The translations under genes were made by a program, and so were the position numbers. This document shows positions 15,809-23,661 of a stretch of 45,537 nucleotides of DNA, in pieces. The notes under the pieces were generated by a model. It saw only the letters and a program-made list of their open reading frames with translations. It searched no databases and was not told the origin of the DNA. The DNA comes from Verrucomicrobiota bacterium. GTDB taxonomy: Bacteria > Verrucomicrobiota > Verrucomicrobiia > Opitutales > Opitutaceae. Where the stretch lies: positions 1 through 45,537 of the forward strand of contig JAEWBF010000052.1 of assembly GCA_023391285.1 (NCBI GenBank), given 5' to 3'. Numbering within the stretch: position 1 is the stretch's first letter; the number at the start of each line of letters is the position of its first letter.

Positions 15809-16627
15809 TTACGGAGGGTTGAGGCGGGTGAGGAGAGCGGGGGAGGGGTTTTGACCGGAGAGCTGGCCGCCGTCGATGACGAGGGTTTGGCCGGTGATGA
15901 AGGCGGCGGCGTCGCTGGCGAGGAAGAGGAAGGCGGGCGCGATGTCTTCGACGCGTCCGGGGCGGCCGAGGGGGATGTAGCGGTCGACGAAATCGCGGAC
16001 GAAATCGGGGGAGTCGATTTCCTGCGACATGGGCGTCTGGATGTAGCCGGGGCAGATGGCGTTCACGCGGATGCCGAGGTGTGCGAGCTCGAGGGCCATG
16101 GTGCGGGTGAGCATGAGGACGCCGCCCTTGGAGGCGTTGTAGTGGGCGTAGCCGGATTCGCCCTCGACGGCGTTTTTGCTGCCCATGTTGAGGATGACGC
16201 CGCGGCGGCGGGCGGCCATGAGGCGGGCGGTGGATTGGGCGACGAAGAAGAGGCCGGTGAGATTCACATCGAGGATCTCGCGCCACTCGCGTTCGGAGAT
16301 GTGGAGAAAGCCGGATTCGCGGGCGATGCCGGCATTGTTGACGAGGATGTCGATAGGCGCACGGCTGTCGGCGGCGGCGACGGCGCGGTCGACCTCGTCG
16401 CGGCGGGAGACGTCGACGCGTGTTGAAAAGATGGATACGCCAAGCGGGGTGAGCTGGCGGGTGGCGTCGGCGAGGAGGGATTCGTCGATGTCGAAGAGAT
16501 GGAGCGTGGCGCCGGCGCGGGCGAAGTGGCGGGCGATTTCGAGGCCGAGGCCGCGGCCGGCGCCGGTGACGAGGACGGTTTTGCCGGCGAAGGAGGGAGG
16601 AAAGGAGGACGTGTCGGTGGTGTTCAT
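15809..16627 (-). CDS. SDR-family sugar-acid dehydrogenase
   Basis: A 272-residue classical short-chain dehydrogenase/reductase. T21-G-A-G-R-G-L-G28 is the cofactor loop. The D-I-D after the second strand (about 46-48) suggests NAD preference. N-N-A-G at 97-100, N122, S150, Y163 and K167 complete the catalytic set. The C-terminal C-P-G-Y-I-Q-T-P-M and D-G-G-Q-L blocks are standard. Together with the FAH-family hydrolase and the galactonate-dehydratase-like enolase nearby, a role oxidising a 2-keto-3-deoxy-sugar acid is the best inference, as for 2-keto-3-deoxy-L-fuconate dehydrogenase. Its ATG overlaps the stop codon of the transporter gene (ATGA), so the two are translationally coupled. Confidence 0.9.
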   Translation of the reverse strand: MNTTDTSSFPPSFAGKTVLVTGAGRGLGLEIARHFARAGATLHLFDIDESLLADATRQLTPLGVSIFSTRVDVSRRDEVDRAVAAADSRAPIDILVNNAGIARESGFLHISEREWREILDVNLTGLFFVAQSTARLMAARRRGVILNMGSKNAVEGESGYAHYNASKGGVLMLTRTMALELAHLGIRVNAICPGYIQTPMSQEIDSPDFVRDFVDRYIPLGRPGRVEDIAPAFLFLASDAAAFITGQTLVIDGGQLSGQNPSPALLTRLNPP

Positions 16628-17631
16628 CGCGCGAGCGGGTGGCGTTGTTCGAGGCGGTCTTCCCAGACCGTGACGAGGAGTGTGCTGGCGAGGACGAGGA
16701 GGCCGCCGGCGATGGCGGGGGGATTGAGACGTTCGCCGAGGAGGAGCCAGGCGACGAGGACGCCGAACATCGGAATGAGATAATTCGAGAGCGCGGCCTG
16801 AGTGGCGTCGAGGCGTGTGAGGACGGTGAGGAAGACGATCATCGACACGCAGTATTGGAAGACGGCGAGGAGGAGGAGGCCGGTCCAGCCGCGGGCGGAG
16901 AGTTGAGAAAGTTGAGCGAGGCCCTCGGGTTCGGCGAGGAGCGCGGTGGGAACGAGGAAGAGGCAGGCGAAGACGTAGCTGCCGAGGAGCACTTCGAGCG
17001 GGGTGAAGCGCAGGAGCATTTTTTTGGAGTAGACGTTGTAGAAGGCGCTGCCGAGGACGCCGAGGAAGACCATGAAATTTCCGGAAAGATAGCTGCGGGC
17101 GCCAAGGTCGGCGGTGCGCAGATCCTGGCCGGAGGCGACGAGGACGCCGGCGATCGCGAGCGCGAAGCCGAGCCAGCGGAGATGCGTCATGCGTTCGCGC
17201 AGGAGGAGGAAGGCCATCAATGCGGTCGCGACGGGGAGGGCGAGGGAGATGAGCGCGGCGTTGGAGGCGAGGGAGCGTTGGGTGCCCCACGTGGCGAAAA
17301 GTTGGGCAACGACCTGGCCGCAGAGACCGATGGTGAGGAAACCGAGGAGGTCGGTGGGGCGGATGCGCGAAGGCGGTTGGATGACCGACGTGCTTTCGGA
17401 TGTCGCATATGCGACATGCGAGAGCATGGCGCGGCGGTGGCGGTGGTGGAGGACGAGCGGGGTGAGGAGGAGGGTGGCGAGGAGCAGGGGGAAGGCGGTT
17501 GTGAAGAGAGGACCGACTTCGTCCTGCACGAGTTTCACGAGGGCGAATTGGGAGGCCCAGATGAAATTGCAGAGGAGCAGGAGGCTCCAGTCGCGGAGTT
17601 TCGCGGTGGTGGGGGCGCCGGCGGCGGGCAT
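16624..17631 (-). CDS. EamA/DMT-family transporter
   Basis: A 335-residue inner-membrane protein with ten predicted hydrophobic helices in two EamA repeats, each with the conserved W-x-x-x-F/Y and late L-G-E-R features (L-L-R-E-R in the first half, L-L-L-G-E-R-L in the second). Such proteins export or import small metabolites such as amino acids and sugars. It precedes and overlaps the SDR gene, so it may move the substrate of the sugar-acid route or export an intermediate. The loop after the second helix (about residues 65-90) carries the odd segment S-H-V-A-Y-A-T-S-E-S. That segment is encoded by a perfect 16-bp palindrome (17401-17416) and looks like an inserted element. Confidence 0.9.
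   Translation of the reverse strand: MPAAGAPTTAKLRDWSLLLLCNFIWASQFALVKLVQDEVGPLFTTAFPLLLATLLLTPLVLHHRHRRAMLSHVAYATSESTSVIQPPSRIRPTDLLGFLTIGLCGQVVAQLFATWGTQRSLASNAALISLALPVATALMAFLLLRERMTHLRWLGFALAIAGVLVASGQDLRTADLGARSYLSGNFMVFLGVLGSAFYNVYSKKMLLRFTPLEVLLGSYVFACLFLVPTALLAEPEGLAQLSQLSARGWTGLLLLAVFQYCVSMIVFLTVLTRLDATQAALSNYLIPMFGVLVAWLLLGERLNPPAIAGGLLVLASTLLVTVWEDRLEQRHPLAR
17401..17416. repeat. Perfect 16-bp palindrome inside transporter gene
   Basis: TGTCGCATATGCGACA is its own reverse complement and lies in the coding sequence of a hydrophilic loop of the EamA transporter. It shares the TGTC...GACA ends of the other palindromes in this locus but with an 8-base centre. Confidence 0.65.
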
Positions 17632-17730
17632 GGGGAGGGCCCGCGTGGGCGGGTCACCGGACCATGACCGGGGAGAGGACGCGGGTGGAGTGCGGGCGAG
17701 GTGAACCCGTTTTTTCGCGGAATGTGGTTA

Positions 17731-17761
17731 AACCGCGGAGGGACGCGAAGGAGCGCGAAGA
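17731..17761. repeat. AACCGC/GACGCGAAG-type dispersed repeat
   Basis: This purine-rich stretch (AACCGCGGAGGGACGCGAAG then GAGCGCGAAGA) resembles 39131-39172 (CCGCAAAGAGGCGCAGAAGG...) and, more weakly, 13161-13207. All three lie between genes. Confidence 0.5.
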
Positions 17762-17768
17762 TGCTGAA

Positions 17769-17788
17769 GTCGCCTGCGAGCAGGCGAC
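17769..17788. repeat. REP-like hairpin after FAH gene
   Basis: GTCGCCTG, CGAG, CAGGCGAC form a perfect 8-bp stem followed directly by CTACGAG, the same hairpin-then-CTAC design as the other REP-like copies. It lies 11 bases past the end of the FAH-family gene, in the 168-base gap before the transporter gene, and could stabilise or end that transcript. Confidence 0.6.
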
Positions 17789-17799
17789 CTACGAGCGGA

Positions 17800-18645
17800 T
17801 CAGGCGGGGCGGCAGGTGGAGCGCTGGCGGCCGAGATGATCGATTTCGAGGGTGACGACGTCGTTGGCGCGGAGATAGCGGGGCGGCTTCATCCCGAGAG
17901 CGACGCCGGGCGGGGTGCCAGTCGTGATGACGTCGCCGCCTTCGAGGGTCATGAATTGAGAGAGGTAGTGGATCAGGTGCGGCACGTTGAAGATCATCGT
18001 GCGCGTGTTGCCGTTTTGGCGGGGTTCGTCGTTGACCCAGAGGCGGAGGCCGAGATTTGCGGCGTCCGGAACTTCGTCGGGCGTGACGAGCCACGGCCCG
18101 AGCGGGTTGAAGGTGTCGCAGGACTTTCCTTTGGTCCACTGCCCGCCGCGCTCGAGTTGGAAGGCGCGTTCGGAAACGTCGTTGGACACGCAATAGCCGG
18201 CGATGCAGGCGGCGGCGTCGGCGGGCGAGGCGAGGTAGCGGGTCTCGCGGGAGATGACGACGCCGAGTTCGACTTCCCAGTCGGTTTTTTCGGAGCCGCG
18301 GGGGATGAGGATATCGTCGTTGGGGCCGACGACGGTGTTGGTGGCTTTGAGGAAGACGATGGGTTCGGCGGGGATGGCCATGCCGGATTCGGCGGCGTGG
18401 TCGGCGTAGTTGAGGCCGATTCCGATGAGTTTGCCCGGTCGCGGGACGCACGAGCCGAGACGGGCATCGGCGGGAGCGAGGGGAAGCGTATCGAGATTTA
18501 CGTTACGGAGTTTCTCGAGGCCGCCGGATTGGAAGAAGGCAGGCGTCCAGTCCGCGGCGAGCGACGAGGCATCGCGCAGGCGGCCTTGGGAATCGACGAG
18601 GGCGGGTTTTTCCTGGCGGGAAGGGCCAAAGCGGGCGAGGCGCAT
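17800..18645 (-). CDS. FAH-family acylpyruvate-type hydrolase
   Basis: A 281-residue fumarylacetoacetate-hydrolase-fold enzyme. P-G-K-L-I-G-I-G-L-N-Y-A-D-H-A-A-E at 70-86 opens the catalytic domain. The metal ligands E124 and E126 (D-W-E-V-E-L-G) and D156 (S-N-D-V-S) are intact. G-K-S-C-D-T-F-N-P-L-G-P-W and T-G-T-P-P-G-V-A-L-G-M are strongly typical of the subgroup that includes 2,4-diketo-3-deoxy-L-fuconate/rhamnonate hydrolase and ureidoglycolate-lyase-annotated relatives. With the SDR and enolase it would cleave a 2,4-diketo-3-deoxy acid to pyruvate plus a hydroxy acid. It is 3 nt after the aminotransferase gene, so both are in one operon with the GntR regulator. Confidence 0.9.
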   Translation of the reverse strand: MRLARFGPSRQEKPALVDSQGRLRDASSLAADWTPAFFQSGGLEKLRNVNLDTLPLAPADARLGSCVPRPGKLIGIGLNYADHAAESGMAIPAEPIVFLKATNTVVGPNDDILIPRGSEKTDWEVELGVVISRETRYLASPADAAACIAGYCVSNDVSERAFQLERGGQWTKGKSCDTFNPLGPWLVTPDEVPDAANLGLRLWVNDEPRQNGNTRTMIFNVPHLIHYLSQFMTLEGGDVITTGTPPGVALGMKPPRYLRANDVVTLEIDHLGRQRSTCRPA

Positions 18646-18648
18646 GGG

Positions 18649-20010
18649 TCAGTTGAAAGCGTGCGGGTGAGTGTTTTTCAATTCGGCAATCGCTTCGTCA
18701 AACGCTTCGAGCGTGCGGGTGATATCGGCGTCGGTGTGAGCGAAGCTGAGACTCGCTTGTTTGGCGGGGATGGGAATCTGATAAACGCCGCGCTGGATAA
18801 GGGAGAGGCGAAGGGCTTTGTCGGCGGCCATGTCGTGGCGCGTGGCGATGTCCCACCAGTTTTGGGGCAGGCGATCCATGAAGTAAATGCAGCTGGCGCT
18901 GCCGAGGCGTGAGATCTGGGCGCGGAGGCCGTGGCGGCGGAAGATTTCTTCTTGGCCATGCTGGAGCTTCGCGCCCATGTGCTCGAGTTGTGAATACACG
19001 TCGACGGAGCGGTCCATGAGCTTCTTCAGCGTGGCGAGGCCGGCGGCCATGGGGATCGGGTGGGCGTTGTAGGTGCCGGCGAGGAGGACGCGTTTCGAAG
19101 GATCGGAGTGGAGCACGAGATCCATGAACGGACGTTTGCCGGCGATGGCGCCGAGCGGGATGCCGTTGGCGATGGCTTTGCCCCAGGTGGAAAGGTCGGG
19201 CTCGACGCCGCAGAGCGTTTGGTAGCCGCCGAGACGGGCGCGGAAGCCGGTTTTCACCTCGTCGAAGATGAGGAGGAAACCGTGTTCGTTGGCGAGACAG
19301 CGCAGGGCTTCGAGATAGCCGGGCTTGGGTCGGACAACGCCGATGTTTTGGAGAGCGGGCTCGAGGATGATGGCGGCGAGCGGGACGCGCTCGGCTACTT
19401 TGGCGACGGCGGCGGCGTCGTTGAATTCGACGGCGTGGATGAGCGCGGCTTCTTCGGGCGGGATGCCGGCGGTGATGGGAGCGAGAGGATATTCGTCGCC
19501 GACGATCTGTTTGCCGCCGAGCTGGTCGGGCGGCGTCATGAGATTGGCGGCGACCATGTTATGGTGGCCGTTGTAGCCGCCCTGAATTTTCAGCACGTGC
19601 GAACGACCGGTCCAGGCGCGCGCAATGCGGATGGCCTGGGCGGTCGCTTCGCTGCCTGTATTCATGAATTGGACACGCTCGGCGAACGGGACGCACTGGA
19701 GGAAACGTTCGGCGAGTTCGCCTTCTTCGCGGGTGGCACCGGAGCCGAAGTTGGAGAGGCCGTTTTGGAGGGCGGCGGCGACGGCGGCGTTTACGTCGGG
19801 ATCGTTGTGGCCGAGGATGTAGGGGGCGAAGCCGAAGTGGTAGTCGATGTATTCGTTGCCGTCGAAATCCCACACGTGCGAACCCTGGCCGCGGGCGAAG
19901 GAGATGCACGGATCGGCACGACGGTTGAGCGACGCGAGGCCGCCGGGGATCCACTGTTCGTTGCGGGCGAGGACGGCGCGGGTGCGGGTCCAGTCGAGAG
20001 GAGCTTTCAT
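18649..20010 (-). CDS. Class III aminotransferase (GSA-aminomutase-like)
   Basis: A 453-residue PLP enzyme of fold type I. N-T-G-S-E-A-T (117-123) binds the phosphate, D250 in F-D-E-V-K-T-G-F pairs with the pyridine nitrogen, and K278 in S-T-W-G-K-A-I-A-N-G-I-P-L-G is the Schiff-base lysine. The G-Y-N-G-H-H-N segment (145-151) and overall layout recall glutamate-1-semialdehyde aminomutase. The context is a catabolic operon and not haem synthesis, so it is more likely a transaminase for an amino acid, amine or aminated sugar acid. Its start overlaps the GntR stop (ATGA) and its stop is 3 nt before the FAH gene. Start at 20010 chosen from that coupling and from the domain start. Confidence 0.88.
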   Translation of the reverse strand: MKAPLDWTRTRAVLARNEQWIPGGLASLNRRADPCISFARGQGSHVWDFDGNEYIDYHFGFAPYILGHNDPDVNAAVAAALQNGLSNFGSGATREEGELAERFLQCVPFAERVQFMNTGSEATAQAIRIARAWTGRSHVLKIQGGYNGHHNMVAANLMTPPDQLGGKQIVGDEYPLAPITAGIPPEEAALIHAVEFNDAAAVAKVAERVPLAAIILEPALQNIGVVRPKPGYLEALRCLANEHGFLLIFDEVKTGFRARLGGYQTLCGVEPDLSTWGKAIANGIPLGAIAGKRPFMDLVLHSDPSKRVLLAGTYNAHPIPMAAGLATLKKLMDRSVDVYSQLEHMGAKLQHGQEEIFRRHGLRAQISRLGSASCIYFMDRLPQNWWDIATRHDMAADKALRLSLIQRGVYQIPIPAKQASLSFAHTDADITRTLEAFDEAIAELKNTHPHAFN

Positions 20011-20882
20011 GAGGAGGCGGGTTGGTCGGGCCAACTGGAGAGCACGGGGTGGTTGCCGTGGATGTGAGCGATCAGCGCGGCGACGGCCGTGGGGCGATCG
20101 TTGTCGAGGATGGCGCGCAGGATGATGCGATGTTGCTCGCAGCTTTGGCGGGCGGCGGTGGCGTCGTGGTCTTCCCACTTGAACAGTGCGGTGAAGAAAG
20201 GCGCGTGCTGAGTGAAGAAACGTCGGATGTAGCGGTTTTCGGAACGCTCGATCCAGTAGTCGTGGAGGCGATTGTCGGGCTTGGCGGCGCGAGGATCGTT
20301 GCGGCGGTAGAAGGTTTCGAGGTCAGCGCGATCGAGGCGCGGCCACGCGAGCGTGAGGGCGCGGACCTCGAGGACTTCGCGAACTTGAAGGAAGTCGGCC
20401 ATGTCCTGGCGCGAGAATGGGCGGACGCGCCAGCCGCGGCGCGGCACGTGTTCGACGACGCCCTCGGCGTGGAGACGTTGAAGGGCGTCGCGGGCGATAG
20501 CGCGCGAGACGCCGAAATGGGCGGCGGTGGATTCTTCGCGGAGGAAGGTTTCCTCGCCGCGGAGGCTGAGGCGAACGGCGAATGCGGAAAGACGGGCGTG
20601 GAGATCGTGTTTGGCGGGATCGCCGGGAGGGAGTGGCCGCGGTGATTTTTTGATGCGCGCGGAAGGAGGCGCGGTGGGGTCAGAGCGCGCGGGGCGAGCG
20701 GGAGGGCGCTCGGGATTCTTCAACACGCCTTCGCGGCGGAGACGAGCGAGAGCGAGGCGGATGGGCTGGGTGCTGACTTGATAGGCCTGCGCGAGCGCGG
20801 CGAGGCGGAGGTCGATGGAGGCGCCGCCGGCGGAGGCAAGACGGCGACGGAGATCGTCGGCGATGTGATCGGTCAGGGACAT
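20007..20882 (-). CDS. GntR-family regulator with two winged-helix domains
   Basis: A 291-residue regulator. Residues 1-55 form a first winged helix-turn-helix of GntR type (L-A-A-L-A-Q-A-Y-Q-V-S-T-Q-P-I-R-L-A-L-A-R-L-R-R-E-G). A Pro/Arg-rich linker (about 56-92) leads to a second one at about 93-150 (E-S-T-A-A-H-F-G-V-S-R-A-I-A-R-D-A-L, then E-G-V-V-E-H-V-P-R-R-G-W). The C-terminal FCD-like helical domain (about 155-285) has L-H-D-Y-W-I-E-R-S-E-N and C-E-Q-H-R-I-I-L-R-A-I-L, expected ligand-pocket residues. GntR proteins normally carry one DNA-binding domain. It is divergent from the dehydratase with only 60 bases between start codons and leads the aminotransferase-FAH operon, so it very likely controls both. 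Confidence 0.88.
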   Translation of the reverse strand: MSLTDHIADDLRRRLASAGGASIDLRLAALAQAYQVSTQPIRLALARLRREGVLKNPERPPARPARSDPTAPPSARIKKSPRPLPPGDPAKHDLHARLSAFAVRLSLRGEETFLREESTAAHFGVSRAIARDALQRLHAEGVVEHVPRRGWRVRPFSRQDMADFLQVREVLEVRALTLAWPRLDRADLETFYRRNDPRAAKPDNRLHDYWIERSENRYIRRFFTQHAPFFTALFKWEDHDATAARQSCEQHRIILRAILDNDRPTAVAALIAHIHGNHPVLSSWPDQPASS

Positions 20883-20897
20883 TTCGTAGTTTTGATC

Positions 20898-20917
20898 TTG
20901 TCGACAATATCACGACA
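20898..20917. promoter_or_regulatory. Candidate GntR operator in divergent promoter
   Basis: The 60-base gap between the GntR start and the dehydratase start contains TTGTCGACAA, a perfect 10-bp palindrome. It overlaps a wider TGTC-N11-GACA arrangement (20899-20917). The wider form has the same outer bases and spacing as the strong palindrome at 15770-15796. The position fits control of both divergent transcripts; binding is inferred. Confidence 0.5.
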
Positions 20918-20942
20918 GGTAGCGTGGCAAGCGTTTTTCAAA

Positions 20943-22121
20943 ATGAAGATCACCGCCATCAACGCCCACGTGTGCCATGCGCGCATGCGCAATTGGATTT
21001 TTGTGAAGGTTGAAACCGATCAGGCGGGTCTGTGGGGTTGGGGCGAAGCGACGCTGGAGTGGCACACGCGGGGCGTGGTGGGCGCGATCGAGGATCTGGC
21101 GACGCTGCTCGTCGGCGAAGATCCGCGGCGAATCGAGCACCTGTGGCAGATGATGTATCGCCAGCATTTCTGGCATGGGAACGGGATCGTGCGCGGGACG
21201 GCGATCAGCGGAATCGACATCGCGCTGTGGGATATTTTGGGGAAGATCCATGGCGTGCCGTGTCATGAATTATGGGGCGGGCGCGTGCGCGATTACGTGC
21301 GGCTTTATTGCCATCTCGGCGGCGGGAAGATGGAGGATTTTTATGAGACGTCGCCGGCGGATGCGGCGCGGTTTGCGGATTTGGCGCGCGCGGCGGTGGC
21401 GGACGGTTTCACGGCGTTCAAGACGATGGCGGTGCCGGAAACAATGCCGTTGGAAGGGAACCGGCCGGTGCGTTTCGCGGAAGCGTGTGTGGCGGCGATG
21501 CGGGAGGCGGTGGGGGCGGACGTCGACATCATGGTGGATTGCCATGCGCGACCGTCGCCGCGGATGGGGATGAAGTTCGCGAAGGCGCTCGAGCCTTACG
21601 GGCTGTATTTCTTCGAGGAGCCGTGTTGGCCGGAAACCATGGACGAGATCGCGGCGATTCAGCGGGCGGTGACGACGCCGATCGCGACGGGAGAGCGGCT
21701 GGTGGGGTGCCATGCGTTTCGCGAGCTGCTGGAAAAACGCGCGTGTTCGGTGTTGCAGCCGGATATCACGCATTGCGGCGGGTTGACGGAGGCGAGGCGG
21801 ATCGCGGCGCTGGCGGAGGCGCATCGGGTGTCGTTGGCGCCGCACAATCCGCAGGGGCCGGTGAGCACGGCGGCGTCGTTGGAGCTGGGGTTTGCGACGC
21901 CGAGTTACATCATTTGCGAGGCGGTGCACCAGGACGTGCCGTGGCGTGGTGACGTGGTGAAGGAAGGGTTTACCGTAGAGAAAAAAGGGCGGATCGTGCG
22001 CCCGAACCGAAAGCCGGGGCTGGGGATTGAACTCGATGAGGCAGAGATTCGGAAGCATCCGTTCGAGCAGGAAGTGTTGCAGCGGACATTTTACGCGGAC
22101 GGAAGTGTGGGGGATTGGTGA
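20943..22121 (+). CDS. Enolase-superfamily sugar-acid dehydratase (DgoD-like)
   Basis: A 392-residue member of the mandelate racemase/galactonate dehydratase group. The three Mg ligands are D199, E225 (F-F-E-E-P) and E251 (T-G-E-R). D199-x-H201 (V-D-C-H-A-R-P-S) and the general acid/base H301 (A-P-H-N-P-Q-G-P), backed by D274 (Q-P-D-I-T-H), match D-galactonate dehydratase. The lid region K-M-E-D-F-Y-E differs, so the exact aldonate is open. It dehydrates an aldonic acid to a 2-keto-3-deoxy acid, the substrate class for the SDR and FAH enzymes across the locus. The ATG at 20943 starts the first strand; longer frames run into the divergent GntR gene. Expected to be regulated by that GntR protein. 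Confidence 0.9.
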   Translation: MKITAINAHVCHARMRNWIFVKVETDQAGLWGWGEATLEWHTRGVVGAIEDLATLLVGEDPRRIEHLWQMMYRQHFWHGNGIVRGTAISGIDIALWDILGKIHGVPCHELWGGRVRDYVRLYCHLGGGKMEDFYETSPADAARFADLARAAVADGFTAFKTMAVPETMPLEGNRPVRFAEACVAAMREAVGADVDIMVDCHARPSPRMGMKFAKALEPYGLYFFEEPCWPETMDEIAAIQRAVTTPIATGERLVGCHAFRELLEKRACSVLQPDITHCGGLTEARRIAALAEAHRVSLAPHNPQGPVSTAASLELGFATPSYIICEAVHQDVPWRGDVVKEGFTVEKKGRIVRPNRKPGLGIELDEAEIRKHPFEQEVLQRTFYADGSVGDW

Positions 22122-22278
22122 GACGGTTCTCTGGCGAGGCCGAACGGCTCGGGGGCGGTCGCCGCCGGGGAGGGGTGGGGCGAAAGTTTTGTTTGCTTTC
22201 ACGAGAGGCGCTGTATGAGCTCGCACCCTTTTCCATTACGCCTGCCCTCAATTCCGGGGCGACAGGTGGAACGAAACC

Positions 22279-23016
22279 ATGAGCCAAAAATTCGAACTGA
22301 ACGTCGCGCATCGCGCCCAAACTGGCCGCAGCGCCTCCCGTCGCCTTCGCAAGGCCAACCGTGTTCCCGCGGTTCTCTACGGCAAGCACACCAGCCCCGA
22401 GTCGCTCTCGATCGATATTCCTGAACTCACCCGCTTGGTGAAAGTGGTCGGCGGCCGCGCGGTGCTCGTTGAGCTGAAGCGCGAGGACAAGCCGGAACGT
22501 TCGCTCTCCTTTCTTCAAGAAGTGCAGCGCGATCCGATCACGGATCGTTATGTGCATATCGATTTTCAGGAAGTTAAGGCGGACGAGAAGTTCGAGATTC
22601 GCGTCGCGGTTCGCCTGACGGGCGAGTCGTTCGGTGTGAAGAATCAGAGTGGCGTGTTGGAACTCGCGTCCCAGCAGCTCCGCATTCGCACGCTGCCGAA
22701 GGATTTGCCGGAAGCGATCCTCGTCGACGTGACCGAATTGAAGGTCGGCGAGACGATCAAGGTCGGCAATTTGAAGCCGATGCCGGGCGTCGATTTCCTC
22801 GATACGGCCGGTCAGCCGGTGGTTTCGTGCGTTGAGCCCGTTGGAGAAATCGCGAGCGACGCCGCCGCTGCCACGCCGGCCGAAGGTGCCGCCGCTGCTC
22901 CGGCAGCGGGTGCCGCCGCTCCGGCGGCCGCTGCTGCCGCGCCTGCTGCTGCGGGTGCGAAGCCGGCTGCTGGTGCCGCTGCCGCGGCGAAGCCCGCCGC
23001 GCCGGCCAAGAAGTAA
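22279..23016 (+). CDS. rplY: Ribosomal protein L25 (CTC type)
   Basis: A 245-residue L25/general-stress-protein-Ctc homologue that binds 5S rRNA in the large subunit. The N-terminal L25 domain (1-95) shows G-R-S-A-S-R-R-L-R-K-A-N-R-V-P-A-V-L-Y-G. The beta-barrel TL5/CTC extension runs to about 195 with V-H-I-D-F-Q-E-V and L-P-K-D-L-P-E-A-I. The last ~50 residues are an Ala/Pro/Gly-rich tail ending in lysines, longer than usual and probably disordered. It heads a translation-linked operon with pth, rpsF and ssb. The 157-base leader has a possible promoter around 22192-22222, not convincing. Codon choice with more C-ending codons than its neighbours fits high expression. Confidence 0.96.
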   Translation: MSQKFELNVAHRAQTGRSASRRLRKANRVPAVLYGKHTSPESLSIDIPELTRLVKVVGGRAVLVELKREDKPERSLSFLQEVQRDPITDRYVHIDFQEVKADEKFEIRVAVRLTGESFGVKNQSGVLELASQQLRIRTLPKDLPEAILVDVTELKVGETIKVGNLKPMPGVDFLDTAGQPVVSCVEPVGEIASDAAAATPAEGAAAAPAAGAAAPAAAAAAPAAAGAKPAAGAAAAAKPAAPAKK

Positions 23017-23076
23017 GTTTTGCACGCCGGGTCCGTCGCTTGACCGCGACGGGCCGCGGGCGTTGTTCTTTGAGTC

Positions 23077-23661
23077 ATGTCCATTTCGCTCGTTGCCGGT
23101 CTCGGCAACCCGGGCCGCGAGTATGCGGAGACGCGTCACAATCTTGGTTGGGTCGTGATCGACGCTTTTGCGGCCAAGCTCGGGTTGACGTGGAAAACTG
23201 CGTCGCAGTTTGACGCGCAAGTCGCGCGCTGGGATCGCCCGGGCAAAAGCTCGTGTTATCTGATGAAGCCGCAGACGTTCATGAACGACAGCGGCACGGC
23301 GGTGGGTGCGCTGGCGCGGTTTTACAAGATTGCGCCCCAATCGATCGCCGCGATCTACGACGATCTCACGATCGATCTCGGCCTCGTGAAAGTATCGGTC
23401 GCCGGCAGCGCTGGCGGTCATAACGGCGTCGCCAGTCTGCTCGAGCACCTCGACAGCGGTTTCGTTCGTTACCGGCTCGGCATCGGGCCTAAAGATCCGC
23501 CGCAAATGGACCTCAAGGATTTCGTGTTAGGAAAGTTTACTGCCTCGCAACTCGCCATCGTCACTCAACAACTCCCCCATTATCTCGCTGGACTCGACCT
23601 GCTGCTCTCGCGCGGCGTCGATGCGGCGATGAATCAGCTTAATCGCAGAGATCCAAAATGA
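23077..23661 (+). CDS. pth: Peptidyl-tRNA hydrolase
   Basis: Releases peptides from peptidyl-tRNA dropped by stalled ribosomes. The protein has 194 residues, the standard length. G-L-G-N11-P-G-x-x-Y-x-x-T-R-H21-N-x-G near the N-terminus includes the catalytic H21 and substrate-binding N11. F-M-N-D-S-G and Y-D-D-L-T-I-D-L-G carry the other active-site Asn and Asp, and G-S-A-G-G-H-N-G completes the signature. Coupled to rpsF by an ATGA overlap. The arrangement rplY-pth-rpsF is common in many bacteria. Confidence 0.97.
   Translation: MSISLVAGLGNPGREYAETRHNLGWVVIDAFAAKLGLTWKTASQFDAQVARWDRPGKSSCYLMKPQTFMNDSGTAVGALARFYKIAPQSIAAIYDDLTIDLGLVKVSVAGSAGGHNGVASLLEHLDSGFVRYRLGIGPKDPPQMDLKDFVLGKFTASQLAIVTQQLPHYLAGLDLLLSRGVDAAMNQLNRRDPK

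Noticed and set aside
16639..17667. Open frame antisense to the EamA transporter
   Set aside because: An acidic Glu/Gly-rich translation typical of antisense frames; the transporter on the other strand has regular membrane helices.
18649..20010. Annotation of the aminotransferase as hemL
   Set aside because: It resembles glutamate-1-semialdehyde aminomutase in layout, but it is embedded in a catabolic operon with a GntR regulator and lacks any haem-synthesis context.
14950..22121. A complete L-fucose or L-rhamnose pathway
   Set aside because: Only dehydratase, SDR, FAH and a possible lactonase are visible; the sugar dehydrogenase is missing and the dehydratase is closer to the galactonate type, so the sugar cannot be named.
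22122..22278. A riboswitch or ribosomal leader RNA before rplY
   Set aside because: The gap is GC-rich with some pairing potential but shows no recognisable motif or clear terminator/antiterminator pair.
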